Shown one piece after another: positions 52,614 to 62,852 of a DNA stretch of 64,000 nt (within the stretch, counting starts at the first letter, position 1; each line of letters opens with the position of its first letter). Both the position numbers and the translations under genes were made by a program. Origin of the DNA: Argonema antarcticum A004/B2. Lineage in GTDB: Bacteria; Cyanobacteriota; Cyanobacteriia; Cyanobacteriales; Aerosakkonemataceae. The notes below the pieces were generated by a model. It had not been told where the DNA came from and ran no database searches. It was given only the letters and a program-made list of their open reading frames with translations. Location of the stretch: positions 1 through 64,000 of the forward strand of contig NZ_JAIQZN010000022.1 in NCBI RefSeq assembly GCF_023333585.1, in the 5' to 3' direction.

Positions 52614-55331
52614 ATGACAGTAACAAATATAAACGAACTCGAAGAACTAATTCAACGAGTCAAAGCGGCACAACAAAAATATGCCACTTATACCCAAGAA
52701 CAGGTGGATATTATCTTCAAGAAAGCCGCCCTTGCAGCCAACACTCAGCGCATCCCATTAGCAAAGATGGCGGTTGCCGAAACCGGGATGGGAGTGGTAG
52801 AAGATAAAGTAATTAAAAACCACTTCGCTTCGGAAATTATCTACAACAAATATAAGCACGAGAAAACTTGCGGCATTATCGAAGAAGATAAATCTTTTGG
52901 ATTCCAGAAAATTGCCGAACCAGTAGGACTTCTGGCGGGGATCGTGCCGACAACAAACCCGACATCGACAGCAATTTTCAAAGCACTACTCGCCCTAAAA
53001 ACGCGCAACGGGATTATTTTCTCTCCTCATCCACGGGCGAAGAAATGCACGATCGAAGCGGCAAAAATTATATTGCAAGCTGCCGTTGCTGCTGGCGCAC
53101 CTGAAGGGATCGTTGGTTGGATTGACGAACCGACAGTGCCACTTTCGCAAGCTTTGATGCAGCACCACGATATTAAGCTGATTCTAGCTACGGGTGGCCC
53201 TGGAATGGTGAAAGCCGCCTATTCTTCGGGACACCCATCGCTGGGGGTGGGTGCTGGAAATACGCCTGCTGTGATTGATGAAACTGCTCAGATCAAAATG
53301 GCGGTATCTTCAATTCTGATCAGCAAAACTTTTGACAATGGCATGATTTGTGCCAGCGAACAATCTGTGGTTGTTGTGGATGAAGTTTACGACGCTGTTA
53401 AGGAAGAGTTTAGCGATCGCGGTGCCTATTTCCTCACCCCGGAAGAACGGGAAAAGGTGGCGAGCAAGATTATCGTCAACGGGCGTTTAAATGCCGATAT
53501 TGTCGGACAATCGGTACAAACCTTAGCTCAACTAGCTGGGATTACGATTCCGCCCGACAGCAGAGTTTTGATTGGCGAAGTGGAAGAAATCGGTGTCAAC
53601 GAACCTTTTGCTTACGAGAAATTATCGCCAATTCTGGCCATGTATCGGGCCAAAAATTTCCCAGATGCAGTAGCTAAAGCAGAGGATTTGATTAAGTTTG
53701 GCGGTTTAGGGCATACTTCAGTGCTTTATACTGCCCCAGGGAATCAAGAGCATATCAAACACTTTGAATCCGTATTAGAGACAGCTAGGGTGCTGATCAA
53801 TACACCGTCTTCTCAAGGTGCGATCGGTGATTTGTACAACTTCCGACTCGATCCGTCTCTTACCCTGGGATGCGGTAGCTGGGGCGACAACTCAGTATCG
53901 GAAAACGTTGCACCTCATCACTTATTAAACATCAAAACCGTTACCGAACGGCGGGAAAATATGCTGTGGTTCCGCATACCGCCGAAAGTTTATTTCAAGT
54001 CCGGTTGCTTGCCAGTTGCACTGCGGGAATTGGAGGGTAAACACAGGGCATTCATAATCACAGATAAGCCGCTATTCAACTTAGGAGTAGCGGAGAAAGT
54101 TACAAATGTTTTGGATGAAATCGGTGTCAAGCACCAAATCTTCTTTGATGTGGAACCCGATCCAACTCTGGCGACAGTCAATAAAGGATTGGCGGAAATA
54201 AATAACTTTAATCCAGATGTGATTATCGCCATTGGTGGCGGTTCGCCGATGGATGCTGCCAAAGTAATGTGGTTGATGTATGAATATCCTGATACCGATT
54301 TTGAAGGTTTGGCAACCAGATTCATGGATATCCGCAAACGGGTATATGAATTAGCGCCTTTGGGTGCGAAAGCGATGATGGTGGCAATTCCGACAACATC
54401 GGGAACTGGTTCGGAAGTGACGCCGTTTGCGGTGGTAACAGACGATCGCACTGGCATTAAGTACCCCCTGGCAGATTACGCCATAACTCCGAATATGGCA
54501 ATTGTAGACCCGGAATTAGTGATGAATATGCCCAAGAAGCTGACAGCTTATGGCGGCATAGATGCTTTAACTCACGCGCTGGAAGCTTACGTATCGGTGG
54601 TAGCTTCAGAGTTTACAAACGGATTAGCATTAGAGGCAATTCGACTGTTACTGAAATATCTGCCCGCTGCTTATAAAGAAGGTGCAAACAATCCCAAAGC
54701 GCGAGAAAAAGTACACTATGCTGCTACTATGGCGGGGATGGCTTTTGCTAATGCTTTCTTGGGAATTTGTCACTCTATGGCGCACAAATTGGGTTCGACT
54801 TTCCACGTACCGCACGGTTTGGCAAATGCACTGATGATTTCTCACGTCATCCGCTACAATGCGACGGATTTACCGTTCAAACAAGCGATTTTCCCGCAGT
54901 ACAAGTATCCTAATGCGAAATGGCGTTATGCCAGAATTGCAGATTATTTGGGATTGGGTGGTACTACGGAAGATGAGAAGGTTGAAAAGCTGATTGAAGC
55001 GATCGAAAATCTGAAGAAAGAAGTGGGTATTCCGCTGACAATTAAGGAAGTTTTGCCGTCAGAGGAGAAAGCTTTCTACGAACAAGTGGAAGAAATGGCA
55101 GATCGAGCTTTCGACGATCAATGTACTGGTGCTAATCCTCGCTATCCGCTGATTCGCGATTTGAAGGAACTGTACACCTTGGCTTACCGTGGCTGTCAAG
55201 TTGGTGCAAGTTTGTATCATCAAAATGATGAAGTTGTGGCTGCTAACGGTGATGGTAAATGTGATGATGAAACGGATTATAAATATGTTCGCGAGGCAAT
55301 ACCTTCGCATCCATTGCAAACGCTAAAATAA
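52614..55331 (+). CDS. adhE: Bifunctional acetaldehyde/alcohol dehydrogenase
   Basis: A 905-residue fusion that reduces acetyl-CoA to ethanol in two NADH steps. The N-terminal half is a CoA-acylating aldehyde dehydrogenase with catalytic Cys in [14 protein letters not shown] and [12 protein letters not shown]. The C-terminal half (from about 455) is an iron alcohol dehydrogenase: [31 protein letters not shown] and the iron ligands in [22 protein letters not shown] 52614 has AAGGA seven bases upstream; ATG 52608 would leave only one base. It completes the pflB-pflA-adhE fermentation set. Confidence 0.98.
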   Translation: MTVTNINELEELIQRVKAAQQKYATYTQEQVDIIFKKAALAANTQRIPLAKMAVAETGMGVVEDKVIKNHFASEIIYNKYKHEKTCGIIEEDKSFGFQKIAEPVGLLAGIVPTTNPTSTAIFKALLALKTRNGIIFSPHPRAKKCTIEAAKIILQAAVAAGAPEGIVGWIDEPTVPLSQALMQHHDIKLILATGGPGMVKAAYSSGHPSLGVGAGNTPAVIDETAQIKMAVSSILISKTFDNGMICASEQSVVVVDEVYDAVKEEFSDRGAYFLTPEEREKVASKIIVNGRLNADIVGQSVQTLAQLAGITIPPDSRVLIGEVEEIGVNEPFAYEKLSPILAMYRAKNFPDAVAKAEDLIKFGGLGHTSVLYTAPGNQEHIKHFESVLETARVLINTPSSQGAIGDLYNFRLDPSLTLGCGSWGDNSVSENVAPHHLLNIKTVTERRENMLWFRIPPKVYFKSGCLPVALRELEGKHRAFIITDKPLFNLGVAEKVTNVLDEIGVKHQIFFDVEPDPTLATVNKGLAEINNFNPDVIIAIGGGSPMDAAKVMWLMYEYPDTDFEGLATRFMDIRKRVYELAPLGAKAMMVAIPTTSGTGSEVTPFAVVTDDRTGIKYPLADYAITPNMAIVDPELVMNMPKKLTAYGGIDALTHALEAYVSVVASEFTNGLALEAIRLLLKYLPAAYKEGANNPKAREKVHYAATMAGMAFANAFLGICHSMAHKLGSTFHVPHGLANALMISHVIRYNATDLPFKQAIFPQYKYPNAKWRYARIADYLGLGGTTEDEKVEKLIEAIENLKKEVGIPLTIKEVLPSEEKAFYEQVEEMADRAFDDQCTGANPRYPLIRDLKELYTLAYRGCQVGASLYHQNDEVVAANGDGKCDDETDYKYVREAIPSHPLQTLK

Positions 55332-55372
55332 GGCTTGAGTCCTTGCTGCTGTACGCATACCCGATCGCACCC

Positions 55373-57280
55373 ATGTCTGTACAATTCCTAGACGCTTTTG
55401 ATATCATCGTTGTCGGTGCAGGTCATTCCGGCTGCGAAGCCGCACTTGCTACCGCACGCCTTGGTTGTCGTACCCTGCTGCTAACCTTAAATTTGGATAA
55501 AATTGCTTGGCAACCCTGCAATCCGGCAGTTGGTGGCCCGGCTAAGTCGCAATTGACACATGAGGTAGATGCACTCGGTGGCGAACTGGGGAAAATGGCC
55601 GATCGCACTTATCTGCAAAAGCGTGTGCTAAACTCCTCCAGAGGGCCAGCAGTTTGGGCGTTACGCGCACAGACTGATAAGCGGGAATATGCGGCGGTAA
55701 TGAAACGGATTGTCGAAAATCAGGATAATTTGACAGTCCGCGAAGGCATGGTCACAGATTTAGTACTCGGTAAAAATGACGAGATTATCGGTGTTGAAAC
55801 ATACTTCGGTGTCGCCTTCCAGTGCAAAGCAGTAATTCTCACCACCGGCACATTCCTGGGTGGTAAGATTTGGGTGGGTAACAAATCGATGGCAGCCGGA
55901 CGCGCTGGAGAATTTGCGGCTGTTGAATTGACGGAAACTCTCAACCGTCTGGGTTTTGAAACCGGACGACTGAAGACGGGAACTCCGGCAAGAGTTGATA
56001 AGCGATCGGTCGATTACAGTAAAATGGAACCGCAACCCGGTGATGAAGAGGTGCGCTGGTTCAGCTTTGACCCCGAACTCTGGGTAGAACGGGAACAAAT
56101 GCCTTGTCATATCACCCGCACCACAGCCGAAACTCATCGCCTAATTCGGGAAAATCTGCACCTCTCCCCAGTATACGGCGGTTGGGTGGATGCCAAAGGG
56201 CCGCGTTATTGTCCCAGCATAGAAGATAAAATTGTCCGTTTTGCCGATAAGGAAAGTCACCAGATTTTTATCGAACCCGAAGGTCGCGATATTCCAGAAT
56301 TGTATATCCAAGGTTTCTCGACTGGGTTGCCAGAAAGTTTGCAATTGCAGATGTTGCGGAGTCTTCCCGGTTTGGAAAACTGCGCGATGTTGCGTCCGGC
56401 TTATGCGGTTGAGTATGATTATTTACCGGCAACTCAGTGTTTTCCGACGCTGATGACTAAGAAAGTAGAGGGTTTGTTCTGCGCCGGACAAATTAACGGT
56501 ACTACTGGATACGAAGAAGCAGCAGCACAGGGTCTTGTAGCTGGGATTAATGCAGCAAGATTTGTGTCTAATTCAACACAAATTATTTTCAAGCGGGAGG
56601 AGAGTTACATCGGTACGCTGATGGATGACTTGTGTACCAAGGATTTGCGGGAACCTTACCGGATGCTAACTTCGCGATCGGAATATCGTTTATTATTGCG
56701 ATCGGATAATGCGGATCGACGCCTGACGCCTCTTGGTCGGGAAATTGGCTTAATCGATGACCGTCGCTGGGACTTGTTTAGCGCCAAGCAAGCGAATATT
56801 GCCGCCGAGAAAGAACGGTTGCAGGCGACGCGGGTAAAAGAGCATGATGAGATTGGGAAAGCGATCGCATCCGATACCCAGCAACTCATCAAAGGTTCCA
56901 TTACCACCGCCGACTTGTTGCGTCGTCCGGGATTCCATTATATTGACCTAGACAGATACGCATTAAGCAATCCCGACCTCTCTCTAGCCGAAAAAGAAGG
57001 CGCAGAGATAGATATCAAATATTCTGGATATCTACAACGACAACAACATCAAATTGACCAAATTGCCCGTCACGAACATCGCAAACTGCCACAAGATTTG
57101 GATTACGCCGCGATAGAGACACTTTCCAAAGAGTCTCGCGAAAAGCTTGCCAAAGTGAAACCGCTGACAATTGGACAAGCAGCAAGAATTGGCGGCGTTA
57201 ATCCAGCTGATGTTAACGCCTTGCTAATATATTTGGAAGTGCGAAGTCGTCAGGTAGCAATTGTTGGCGAAGCTCATTAA
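55373..57280 (+). CDS. mnmG: tRNA uridine-5-carboxymethylaminomethyl modification enzyme MnmG
   Basis: A 635-residue FAD enzyme that, with MnmE, modifies the wobble uridine of tRNAs. The FAD motif is [20 protein letters not shown], followed by [34 protein letters not shown] and a C-terminal domain with [25 protein letters not shown] 55373 is the family start; an upstream TTG is ignored. It starts 41 bases after adhE in the same direction, so read-through is possible. Confidence 0.98.
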   Translation: MSVQFLDAFDIIVVGAGHSGCEAALATARLGCRTLLLTLNLDKIAWQPCNPAVGGPAKSQLTHEVDALGGELGKMADRTYLQKRVLNSSRGPAVWALRAQTDKREYAAVMKRIVENQDNLTVREGMVTDLVLGKNDEIIGVETYFGVAFQCKAVILTTGTFLGGKIWVGNKSMAAGRAGEFAAVELTETLNRLGFETGRLKTGTPARVDKRSVDYSKMEPQPGDEEVRWFSFDPELWVEREQMPCHITRTTAETHRLIRENLHLSPVYGGWVDAKGPRYCPSIEDKIVRFADKESHQIFIEPEGRDIPELYIQGFSTGLPESLQLQMLRSLPGLENCAMLRPAYAVEYDYLPATQCFPTLMTKKVEGLFCAGQINGTTGYEEAAAQGLVAGINAARFVSNSTQIIFKREESYIGTLMDDLCTKDLREPYRMLTSRSEYRLLLRSDNADRRLTPLGREIGLIDDRRWDLFSAKQANIAAEKERLQATRVKEHDEIGKAIASDTQQLIKGSITTADLLRRPGFHYIDLDRYALSNPDLSLAEKEGAEIDIKYSGYLQRQQHQIDQIARHEHRKLPQDLDYAAIETLSKESREKLAKVKPLTIGQAARIGGVNPADVNALLIYLEVRSRQVAIVGEAH

Positions 57281-57545
57281 TTCGGATCTTCCTTACTTAG
57301 GCTATTTGAGCAGAGGAGCAGAGGAGAAAAGAAATAAAAATACGAAAGAACTACCCGATGAAAAAACGTTACTTGAAATGTTAGAAGTTTTTAAAGACGC
57401 GGAACAGAAAGCAAGAGAAATGTCTGAATTTGCAACTGCGATCGCCTTAAAGTATCAAAAACGAATGGCGCAGGTTAGAGAAGAGAAACAAGTGCAAGTT
57501 ATAGCAACCGCCAGGGCGATTAAGCCAACTCCAACTGTTACATGA
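57261..57545 (+). CDS. Small charged hypothetical protein
   Basis: A 94-residue frame overlapping the end of mnmG by 20 bases in another frame, starting at TTG. The central part ([20 protein letters not shown]) looks helical, possibly coiled coil; the protein is rich in Lys and Glu. The start is weak and an internal ATG near 57378 is an alternative. Whether it is a real gene is uncertain. Confidence 0.35.
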   Translation: MLAKLINSDLPYLGYLSRGAEEKRNKNTKELPDEKTLLEMLEVFKDAEQKAREMSEFATAIALKYQKRMAQVREEKQVQVIATARAIKPTPTVT

Positions 57546-57587
57546 AGTCCATAATCCCTTACGGAGTAACCTCTTCCCTCTTCCCTC

Positions 57588-57627
57588 TTCCCTAGCCCCT
57601 AGCCCCTAGCCCCTAGTCCCTAGCTAT
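57588..57627. repeat. CCCCTAGC repeat
   Basis: TTCCCTAGCCCCTAGCCCCT-type tandem units between the small frame and uraD. Same type as 14460-14530 and, reversed, 6818-6868. Confidence 0.7.
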
Positions 57628-57658
57628 AGCAGCGCTGAATAAGAGTTTCAGAGGCGTC

Positions 57659-58147
57659 TTAGTTTGACAAACGAAACCAAGCAATCTGATAAATTTCTTG
57701 CAAAGCACGTTCTATTTCAACTTCCCTACTATTTCCCAACCTAATAGAAAACGCATCCAGAATACTTTCCTTAGTATGATTCTTCACCGCAATAATAAAA
57801 GGAAACGCAAACTTTTCCTTATATCCTTTATTTAGCGCCTGAAATCGTTCATACTCTTCACTACTTAACCTATCCAATCCAGCACCAGCTTGTTCATGTA
57901 CGGAAGATTTGCTCATTTTTACTTTGTTTCCTAAGTCTGGATGCGATCGCATTAATACCAGTTGTTCATCTAAACTTGCATCTCGCACCACTCCCACCAT
58001 TATTTGATGCAGCGATACTAAATCGGCAAAAGGTCGTTTGTTATACGCTTTTTCAGCTACCCAAGGAGAATCCTCAAAAATTCCACCCAAAACTTCCACA
58101 AAATCTTGCTGACTCAGTTGATTAATCTCAGATATTCTATACTTCAT
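57659..58147 (-). CDS. uraD: OHCU decarboxylase
   Basis: A 162-residue enzyme for the last step of urate to S-allantoin: decarboxylation of 2-oxo-4-hydroxy-4-carboxy-5-ureidoimidazoline. Family features are the FVEVLGGIFEDSPWVAEKAY start, the histidine in SLHQIMVGVV, LMRSHPDLGNK and FPFIIAVKNHTKESIL. Downstream of uraH and uricase in one run (uricase-uraH-uraD). Confidence 0.95.
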   Translation of the reverse strand: MKYRISEINQLSQQDFVEVLGGIFEDSPWVAEKAYNKRPFADLVSLHQIMVGVVRDASLDEQLVLMRSHPDLGNKVKMSKSSVHEQAGAGLDRLSSEEYERFQALNKGYKEKFAFPFIIAVKNHTKESILDAFSIRLGNSREVEIERALQEIYQIAWFRLSN

Positions 58148-58211
58148 TTACCTACTATATTCCCTCCCGAATCTCTACATCTGCGTTAATCTGCGTTAAA
58201 AAATCACTCCC

Positions 58212-58574
58212 CTAACTACCGCGATAGGTACTATACGCCCAAGGAGATGTTAGTAATGGTACATGATAATGAGCGTGAATATCCGCAATGCCAAAGCGAA
58301 TGGGAATGCGATCGAGAAAAGGGGGTTGAGGAGTTGTGATTAATTGTTCGTCAAAGTATTCGCCCACTGCAAATATTAACTCGTAAACTCCTACCTCTAA
58401 CTCACCCTCAGCAAGTAACGGTGCATTGGTGCGTCCATCTTTATTAGTTCGCACTGTTTTTAGCAGTTTTTTACCATTATCGTGTGGAGTAAGCAACCAC
58501 AGTTCTATTTCCATATTTGCTGCGGGACAACCCTGCGTTGTATCGAGTACATGGGTAGTGAGTTTACCTGCCAT
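58212..58574 (-). CDS. uraH: 5-hydroxyisourate hydrolase (transthyretin-like)
   Basis: A 120-residue enzyme that opens 5-hydroxyisourate. The N-terminal LTTHVLDTTQGCPAANMEIEL and C-terminal YHVPLLTSPWAYSTYRGS (YRGS signature) are diagnostic. His residues in THVLD and HYHVP form the site. Six bases separate it from the uricase gene. Confidence 0.97.
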   Translation of the reverse strand: MAGKLTTHVLDTTQGCPAANMEIELWLLTPHDNGKKLLKTVRTNKDGRTNAPLLAEGELEVGVYELIFAVGEYFDEQLITTPQPPFLDRIPIRFGIADIHAHYHVPLLTSPWAYSTYRGS

Positions 58575-58580
58575 ATTCTA

Positions 58581-59501
58581 TCAGTCTCTGGTTAGCTTTA
58601 ACTCGATCATTCCATAAGGCGGTCGCGGATCGCAATAAACTTTGATTTTTTCGTTTTCTTCTGACACAAATGCTGTATCCCAAAGTCGATTTTGAGCGGA
58701 GAAGGAAATTTCTGCCATTTGGGGGAAGCGGTTTAGCAGTCTAATACCCATTTCGTGGATGAGATGTTGGATTGATTTGCTGACAAATTCATGGAAGACA
58801 ACTTGCACAAGATCGCGTACTTGTTCGGGTGCAATGTATTGGGATAAGTCGGGTGCGATCGCATTTTCTACATCCCCATATTTCCAGTTCGCATCCAGAT
58901 AGATGAACAAGGGCCGATCGCTTTTTTCTGGCAATGTGGTATATCCATCGCGATCGAAGCTAGCAAATGAACTTCCGGTAATCTTAATTAACTCAAATCC
59001 GACGCGACCGCATTCGTGAGATATAATCTTGATATCTTCTCCATCGCGATCGAAATTTAAGGTTGCGATCGCATAATCGTTGTGCGACCTACTAAACAAC
59101 ACGCCGCTATCTACAAAACTACCATTTTGAGGAACAGACGCCGCATTAAAAGGTTGTTCCTTTCCCGTTATCCGTAGCGAAGACATCTGAGGATAAGTTG
59201 CCAAAAACTGTTTGCCAAGGAAATCGAGAAAACCTTCTAGAGTGGAACCACCGAATGCGATCGCTTGTTTCAAAACAAAGTTTTTCATCGTATCCGTAGC
59301 GACCACATTTCTATTATCGCCCTCAGTATAAGCTGGCAGAAAATTGTTGCCAAACACCTCAACACCAACATCCACAGCAAAAAGCGTATTTTCTCTGCCG
59401 ACAAATGGCGATTCGGGAATCTGCATCAAACCCGACATCGGTTTGGCATACGTGCGATAAAGGGTAACTTGTTCTTTGCCGTAACTGATTTTGTAGCCCA
59501 C
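58581..59501 (-). CDS. uox: Urate oxidase (uricase)
   Basis: A 306-residue cofactor-free oxidase turning urate into 5-hydroxyisourate. Seen are ISYGKEQVTLYRTYA near the N-terminus, GDNRNVVATDTMKNFVLKQA with the conserved Thr-Asp-Lys-type residues, and NRLWDTAFVSEENEKIKVYCDPRPPYGMIELKLTR at the C-terminus. Divergent from puuE over a 100-base spacer that likely holds both promoters. Confidence 0.95.
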   Translation of the reverse strand: MGYKISYGKEQVTLYRTYAKPMSGLMQIPESPFVGRENTLFAVDVGVEVFGNNFLPAYTEGDNRNVVATDTMKNFVLKQAIAFGGSTLEGFLDFLGKQFLATYPQMSSLRITGKEQPFNAASVPQNGSFVDSGVLFSRSHNDYAIATLNFDRDGEDIKIISHECGRVGFELIKITGSSFASFDRDGYTTLPEKSDRPLFIYLDANWKYGDVENAIAPDLSQYIAPEQVRDLVQVVFHEFVSKSIQHLIHEMGIRLLNRFPQMAEISFSAQNRLWDTAFVSEENEKIKVYCDPRPPYGMIELKLTRD

Positions 59502-59603
59502 TATATACTCCTATCCAACTTTACTTTAGGATAAAAGACTAGAATCTTTAAAATTTTACCAAATAACTGTAACAATAAATACCAAACCGATGAGTAAATT
59601 GCT

Positions 59604-60524
59604 ATGACTACAGCTTACCCCCGCGATATGGTCGGTTACGGTGCCAATCCACCCCATCCACAATGGCCGGGAGATGCCCGCATTGCTTTACAAATCGTGA
59701 TGAATTACGAAGAAGGTTCCGAATATTCTATCCCCGATGGCGATAACCATTCAGAAACTTATTTGTGGGAAGTTCCCGGTGCTTCAATGGGGCCAGGAAA
59801 TCGCGATTTAATCGTCGAATCAGTTTATGAATATGGCAGTCGGGCGGGGTTCTGGCGGCTGATGCGCTTGTTTGCCGATCGCAACATCAAAATCACCGTT
59901 TTTGGTGCTGCACTGGCTTTAGAGCGCAATCCAGGGGCGGCAAAAGCGATCGTTGAGGCTGGATACGATATCTGCTGCCACGGTTGGCGCTGGATTGGGT
60001 ATCACCTGCTAGGTGAAGAGGAGGAACGCGAACATATTCAGCGTGCCATTAAATCCCTGGAAAAAACAACAGGTAGCCGTCCCTTGGGTTGGTATTGTCG
60101 CTACGCACCGAGTTTAAATACCCGCCGTTTAATAGTAGAAGAAGGTGGTTTTCTCTACGATTCCGACGTCTATAATGATGACTTACCCTATTGGGTGGAA
60201 GTTGAAAAAAAACCGCATTTAGTCATTCCTTATACACTAGATAATAATGATATGAAATTCTCGGTTGCACCTGGATTTAACACTGGCGATGATTTTTTTA
60301 CTTATCTCAAAGATGCCTTTGATGTTCTCTACAAAGAAGGTGAAACAGCGCCAAAAATGATGTCAGTTGGATTGCATACCAGACTCGCGGGACGACCGGG
60401 AAGAACGGCAGCATTGGCGCGATTTTTAGACTACGTAAAAAAGCACGATAAAGTTTGGATTTGTCGCCGCATTGATATTGCGAAACATTGGATTGAACAT
60501 CATCCTTACCAGCCGAAAACTTGA
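59604..60524 (+). CDS. puuE: Allantoinase PuuE (polysaccharide deacetylase family)
   Basis: A 306-residue metal-independent allantoinase of the NodB-like fold. The PuuE pattern is clear: RDMVGYGANPPHPQWPGDARIALQIVMNYEEGSE, ESVYEYGSRAGFWRL, CCHGWRWIGY and MMSVGLHTRLAGRPGR. It opens the allantoin ring to allantoate. Placed back-to-back with the urate genes, it gives a complete path from urate to allantoate. Confidence 0.96.
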   Translation: MTTAYPRDMVGYGANPPHPQWPGDARIALQIVMNYEEGSEYSIPDGDNHSETYLWEVPGASMGPGNRDLIVESVYEYGSRAGFWRLMRLFADRNIKITVFGAALALERNPGAAKAIVEAGYDICCHGWRWIGYHLLGEEEEREHIQRAIKSLEKTTGSRPLGWYCRYAPSLNTRRLIVEEGGFLYDSDVYNDDLPYWVEVEKKPHLVIPYTLDNNDMKFSVAPGFNTGDDFFTYLKDAFDVLYKEGETAPKMMSVGLHTRLAGRPGRTAALARFLDYVKKHDKVWICRRIDIAKHWIEHHPYQPKT

Positions 60525-60591
60525 CGATGCTGAAACTAAAGTAGGTTGGATTGAGCGATCGCAAAACCTAACCTAAAATTATACAACTTTA

Positions 60592-61260
60592 CTAAAGATT
60601 CCCGTATCTTTCCACTATTTTGAATTGTTGCCATAGGCGCGTTGTTGAACTTGTCTCCTGTTGAGTGTTTGCGATCGCAAAACTCTGTTGTTCGGACTCA
60701 GTTGCTTTAGCATATTCGCCCAGATAACGGTAAGCACTTACCAAATTGTTCAAACAAAGCGCCTCCCCTCGGCTGTTTTTAAGTTGTCGTTGGATGGCTA
60801 AACTTTTTTGATAGTAATCAATTGCTTTTGGATAGTCACCCTGAGAATAGTAAACAGTTCCTAAATTTCCCAAAGCATCCGCCTCCTCTTGGCGGTCTTT
60901 TATATCGCGTGCGATCGCTAAATCTTGCTCAAGATATTCGATCGCTTTTTCACGATCGTCTAGCAAAAAGTAAGCATATCCAATATTTCCCAAAGACCGC
61001 CCTTCACCTCGGCGGTCTTTAATTTCCCGGTAGATAGTCAGTGCCTTTTGCCAAGACTCCAAAGCCGCCTCAAATTGACGGTTTTTTAGCCCTTCCTCAA
61101 ACCCTTGTTGTTGCAGTCGGTCGGCTTCAGCTTGGCGTTCCTGTACTGTTTTAGCCTGTACTGGGTTAGTAAATAATGATGCTGAAAAATTGAGTGATAA
61201 AGGCGCTTGAACAGAAACTAACAGGCTAATCAATGCTAGGATTTTAATTGTGAATTGCAT
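60592..61260 (-). CDS. Exported TPR protein
   Basis: A 222-residue protein with an N-terminal signal peptide (FTIKILALISLLVSVQAPLS) and about four TPRs of the 40-residue LGN/KLC type (EGRSLGNIGYAYFLLDDREKAIEYLEQDL). It resembles the larger TPR protein at 47482 but is exported. Its stretch of repeats ends with a short tail. The partner is unknown; it lies inside the purine region without an obvious link. Confidence 0.9.
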   Translation of the reverse strand: MQFTIKILALISLLVSVQAPLSLNFSASLFTNPVQAKTVQERQAEADRLQQQGFEEGLKNRQFEAALESWQKALTIYREIKDRRGEGRSLGNIGYAYFLLDDREKAIEYLEQDLAIARDIKDRQEEADALGNLGTVYYSQGDYPKAIDYYQKSLAIQRQLKNSRGEALCLNNLVSAYRYLGEYAKATESEQQSFAIANTQQETSSTTRLWQQFKIVERYGNL

Positions 61261-61357
61261 GGTTATTGACCTATACTATATGTACACTTACGATTTAGTC
61301 ATCGCTCATTAGCCATTAGCAATAAAAAACCGCTAACTAATGACTAATGGCTAATGA

Positions 61358-61750
61358 CTAATGACTATTTTGTGATTTTTTATAAGCTGCCCAACCGCCA
61401 AAATGAGAAATATCAGGCCACTGATATTGTTCCACTAACTCTTGCGGGTAAAGCATAGCGGTCACTTTTTCGCCATCTGACAAGACTACTTTTCCTGCAT
61501 AAAGATTTGGAGGTTCTGTTGAGAGCAAGTAATCGTATTGTTCAGCCGTCAACTCGTACACCTCGCCCGGAATGGCAATACCTCCGTCTTCAACTTCATA
61601 GATGCCGGGATGCCAGCCGTTTTCTACAGAGTGTAGCCGGTACTTTGGCTGGGTAACTGCCTCGTTGATAAAGTTTGCCGATTGGAGATTTTGGTGATCG
61701 GGTTGACCGCGTAGAGCAGAGCCACAAATGAAGAAGCGTTTCGATTCCAT
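61358..61750 (-). CDS. Gamma-glutamylcyclotransferase-like protein (allophanate hydrolase C-terminal type)
   Basis: A 130-residue protein of the AIG2/GGCT fold: FFICGSALRGQPDHQNLQ at the start (usual YGSLLxG-like region) and GEVYELTAEQYDYLLSTEPPNL in the core. It is close to the small domain fused to allophanate hydrolases, proteins often near purine and urea genes. It lies between the allantoinase and xanthine dehydrogenase genes, so a job late in purine nitrogen release is plausible but unproven. Confidence 0.8.
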   Translation of the reverse strand: MESKRFFICGSALRGQPDHQNLQSANFINEAVTQPKYRLHSVENGWHPGIYEVEDGGIAIPGEVYELTAEQYDYLLSTEPPNLYAGKVVLSDGEKVTAMLYPQELVEQYQWPDISHFGGWAAYKKSQNSH

Positions 61751-61861
61751 TTTACTTTTAGTTGTTGATTCAATCTATTTAAAGATTATAATAAATTAAC
61801 GTCGAAGTTTAGCTATGACGTAAGTAGGTGGGCATAATTAAACGTAAAACTCCAGGCCCTT

Positions 61862-61894
61862 AGAAACCCGGTTTCTTGGAGAAACCGGGTTTCT
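61862..61894. repeat. Palindrome AGAAACCCGGTTTC
   Basis: A perfect 14-base stem, AGAAACCCGGTTTC with GAAACCGGGTTTCT, loop TTGGA. This AGAAACCCGG type is widespread between cyanobacterial genes; a half copy lies at 11131-11144. Lies in the spacer between the GGCT-like gene and the xanthine dehydrogenase genes. Confidence 0.8.
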
Positions 61895-62027
61895 GGGTGT
61901 TCAGTTTATTGAGGCCCACCTACTTAATGTCTTGCTACAAACTTTGTTACAGTTAGACAAAATGTATCCTGTTTAACTTACTTAACTTGTCGGGTAAATT
62001 AAAATTAACTAAAACTTGGGTAATTTG

Positions 62028-62852
62028 ATGGATTTGCCTAATATCGAAACATACTTACGTCCAACAAATTTACAAGCAGTCAAAACCTGGTCACCGGGAT
62101 GGAGTTGGCTGGCTGGCGGCACATGGCTATTTTCTGAACCGCAACCCCATCTCAAAGTCTTGGTAGACTTAGAAAAATTGAATTGGTCGGAAATTGAAGT
62201 CACGCCAGAGGGATTGGCAATTGGTGCAACCTGCAAAATGGAGAAATTATTAAACTTTTCTTACCCCGAAAGTTGGACATCGGTAAAAGCATTGCAAAGC
62301 GCAGTTCATCATTTGGCATCCTTTAAAGTAACTAACATGGCGACTGTGGGAGGTAATATTTGTCTGGCTTTACCTGTGAGTAACTTTGCTCCTGTGATGG
62401 TAGCACTGGAAGCAATTTATGAAATTATTAACCCAACTTCGCAATCTTATCGAGTTGACGCGATCGAATTCCAAACAGGCGCACAGCAAACTATACTCCA
62501 ACCGGGAGAAGTTTTGCGGAAAATCTCGATTCCTCTGCCTAACTTGGAATGGCTTGTTAACTTTAAACGCATCGCTATTACCACCGCCGGTTATGCAGCG
62601 TCAATTGTAGTGACAGCTTATCATCCACAATCATCTCAAGTGCGGTTTGGATTGGGTGCTTGCGTTCCCGCTCCGCGCCTGATAAAGTTTTCTAGTATTC
62701 CTACATCAGCAGAACTTTCAGAAGCTTTGTTATCTGAAATTTCCCTTTCGGAATTTATAGAAGATGACAAAGCCAGTGCTTCATATCGGCGACAAGTTAC
62801 ACAAATTTTAATGCAGCGCTCGCTCGAAGAAATATTATGTCAGACTCTCTAA
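62028..62852 (+). CDS. Xanthine dehydrogenase FAD-binding subunit
   Basis: A 274-residue protein of the molybdopterin dehydrogenase FAD-binding family. It has SWLAGGTWLFSEP (FAD loop), HHLASFKVTNMATVGGNICLALP, and a CO dehydrogenase flavoprotein C-terminal domain with RIAITTAGYAASIVV. ATG 62028 is preferred over TTG 62016. Its end overlaps the next gene by 16 bases. In xanthine dehydrogenase it accepts electrons from the iron-sulphur clusters and passes them to NAD. Confidence 0.92.
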   Translation: MDLPNIETYLRPTNLQAVKTWSPGWSWLAGGTWLFSEPQPHLKVLVDLEKLNWSEIEVTPEGLAIGATCKMEKLLNFSYPESWTSVKALQSAVHHLASFKVTNMATVGGNICLALPVSNFAPVMVALEAIYEIINPTSQSYRVDAIEFQTGAQQTILQPGEVLRKISIPLPNLEWLVNFKRIAITTAGYAASIVVTAYHPQSSQVRFGLGACVPAPRLIKFSSIPTSAELSEALLSEISLSEFIEDDKASASYRRQVTQILMQRSLEEILCQTL

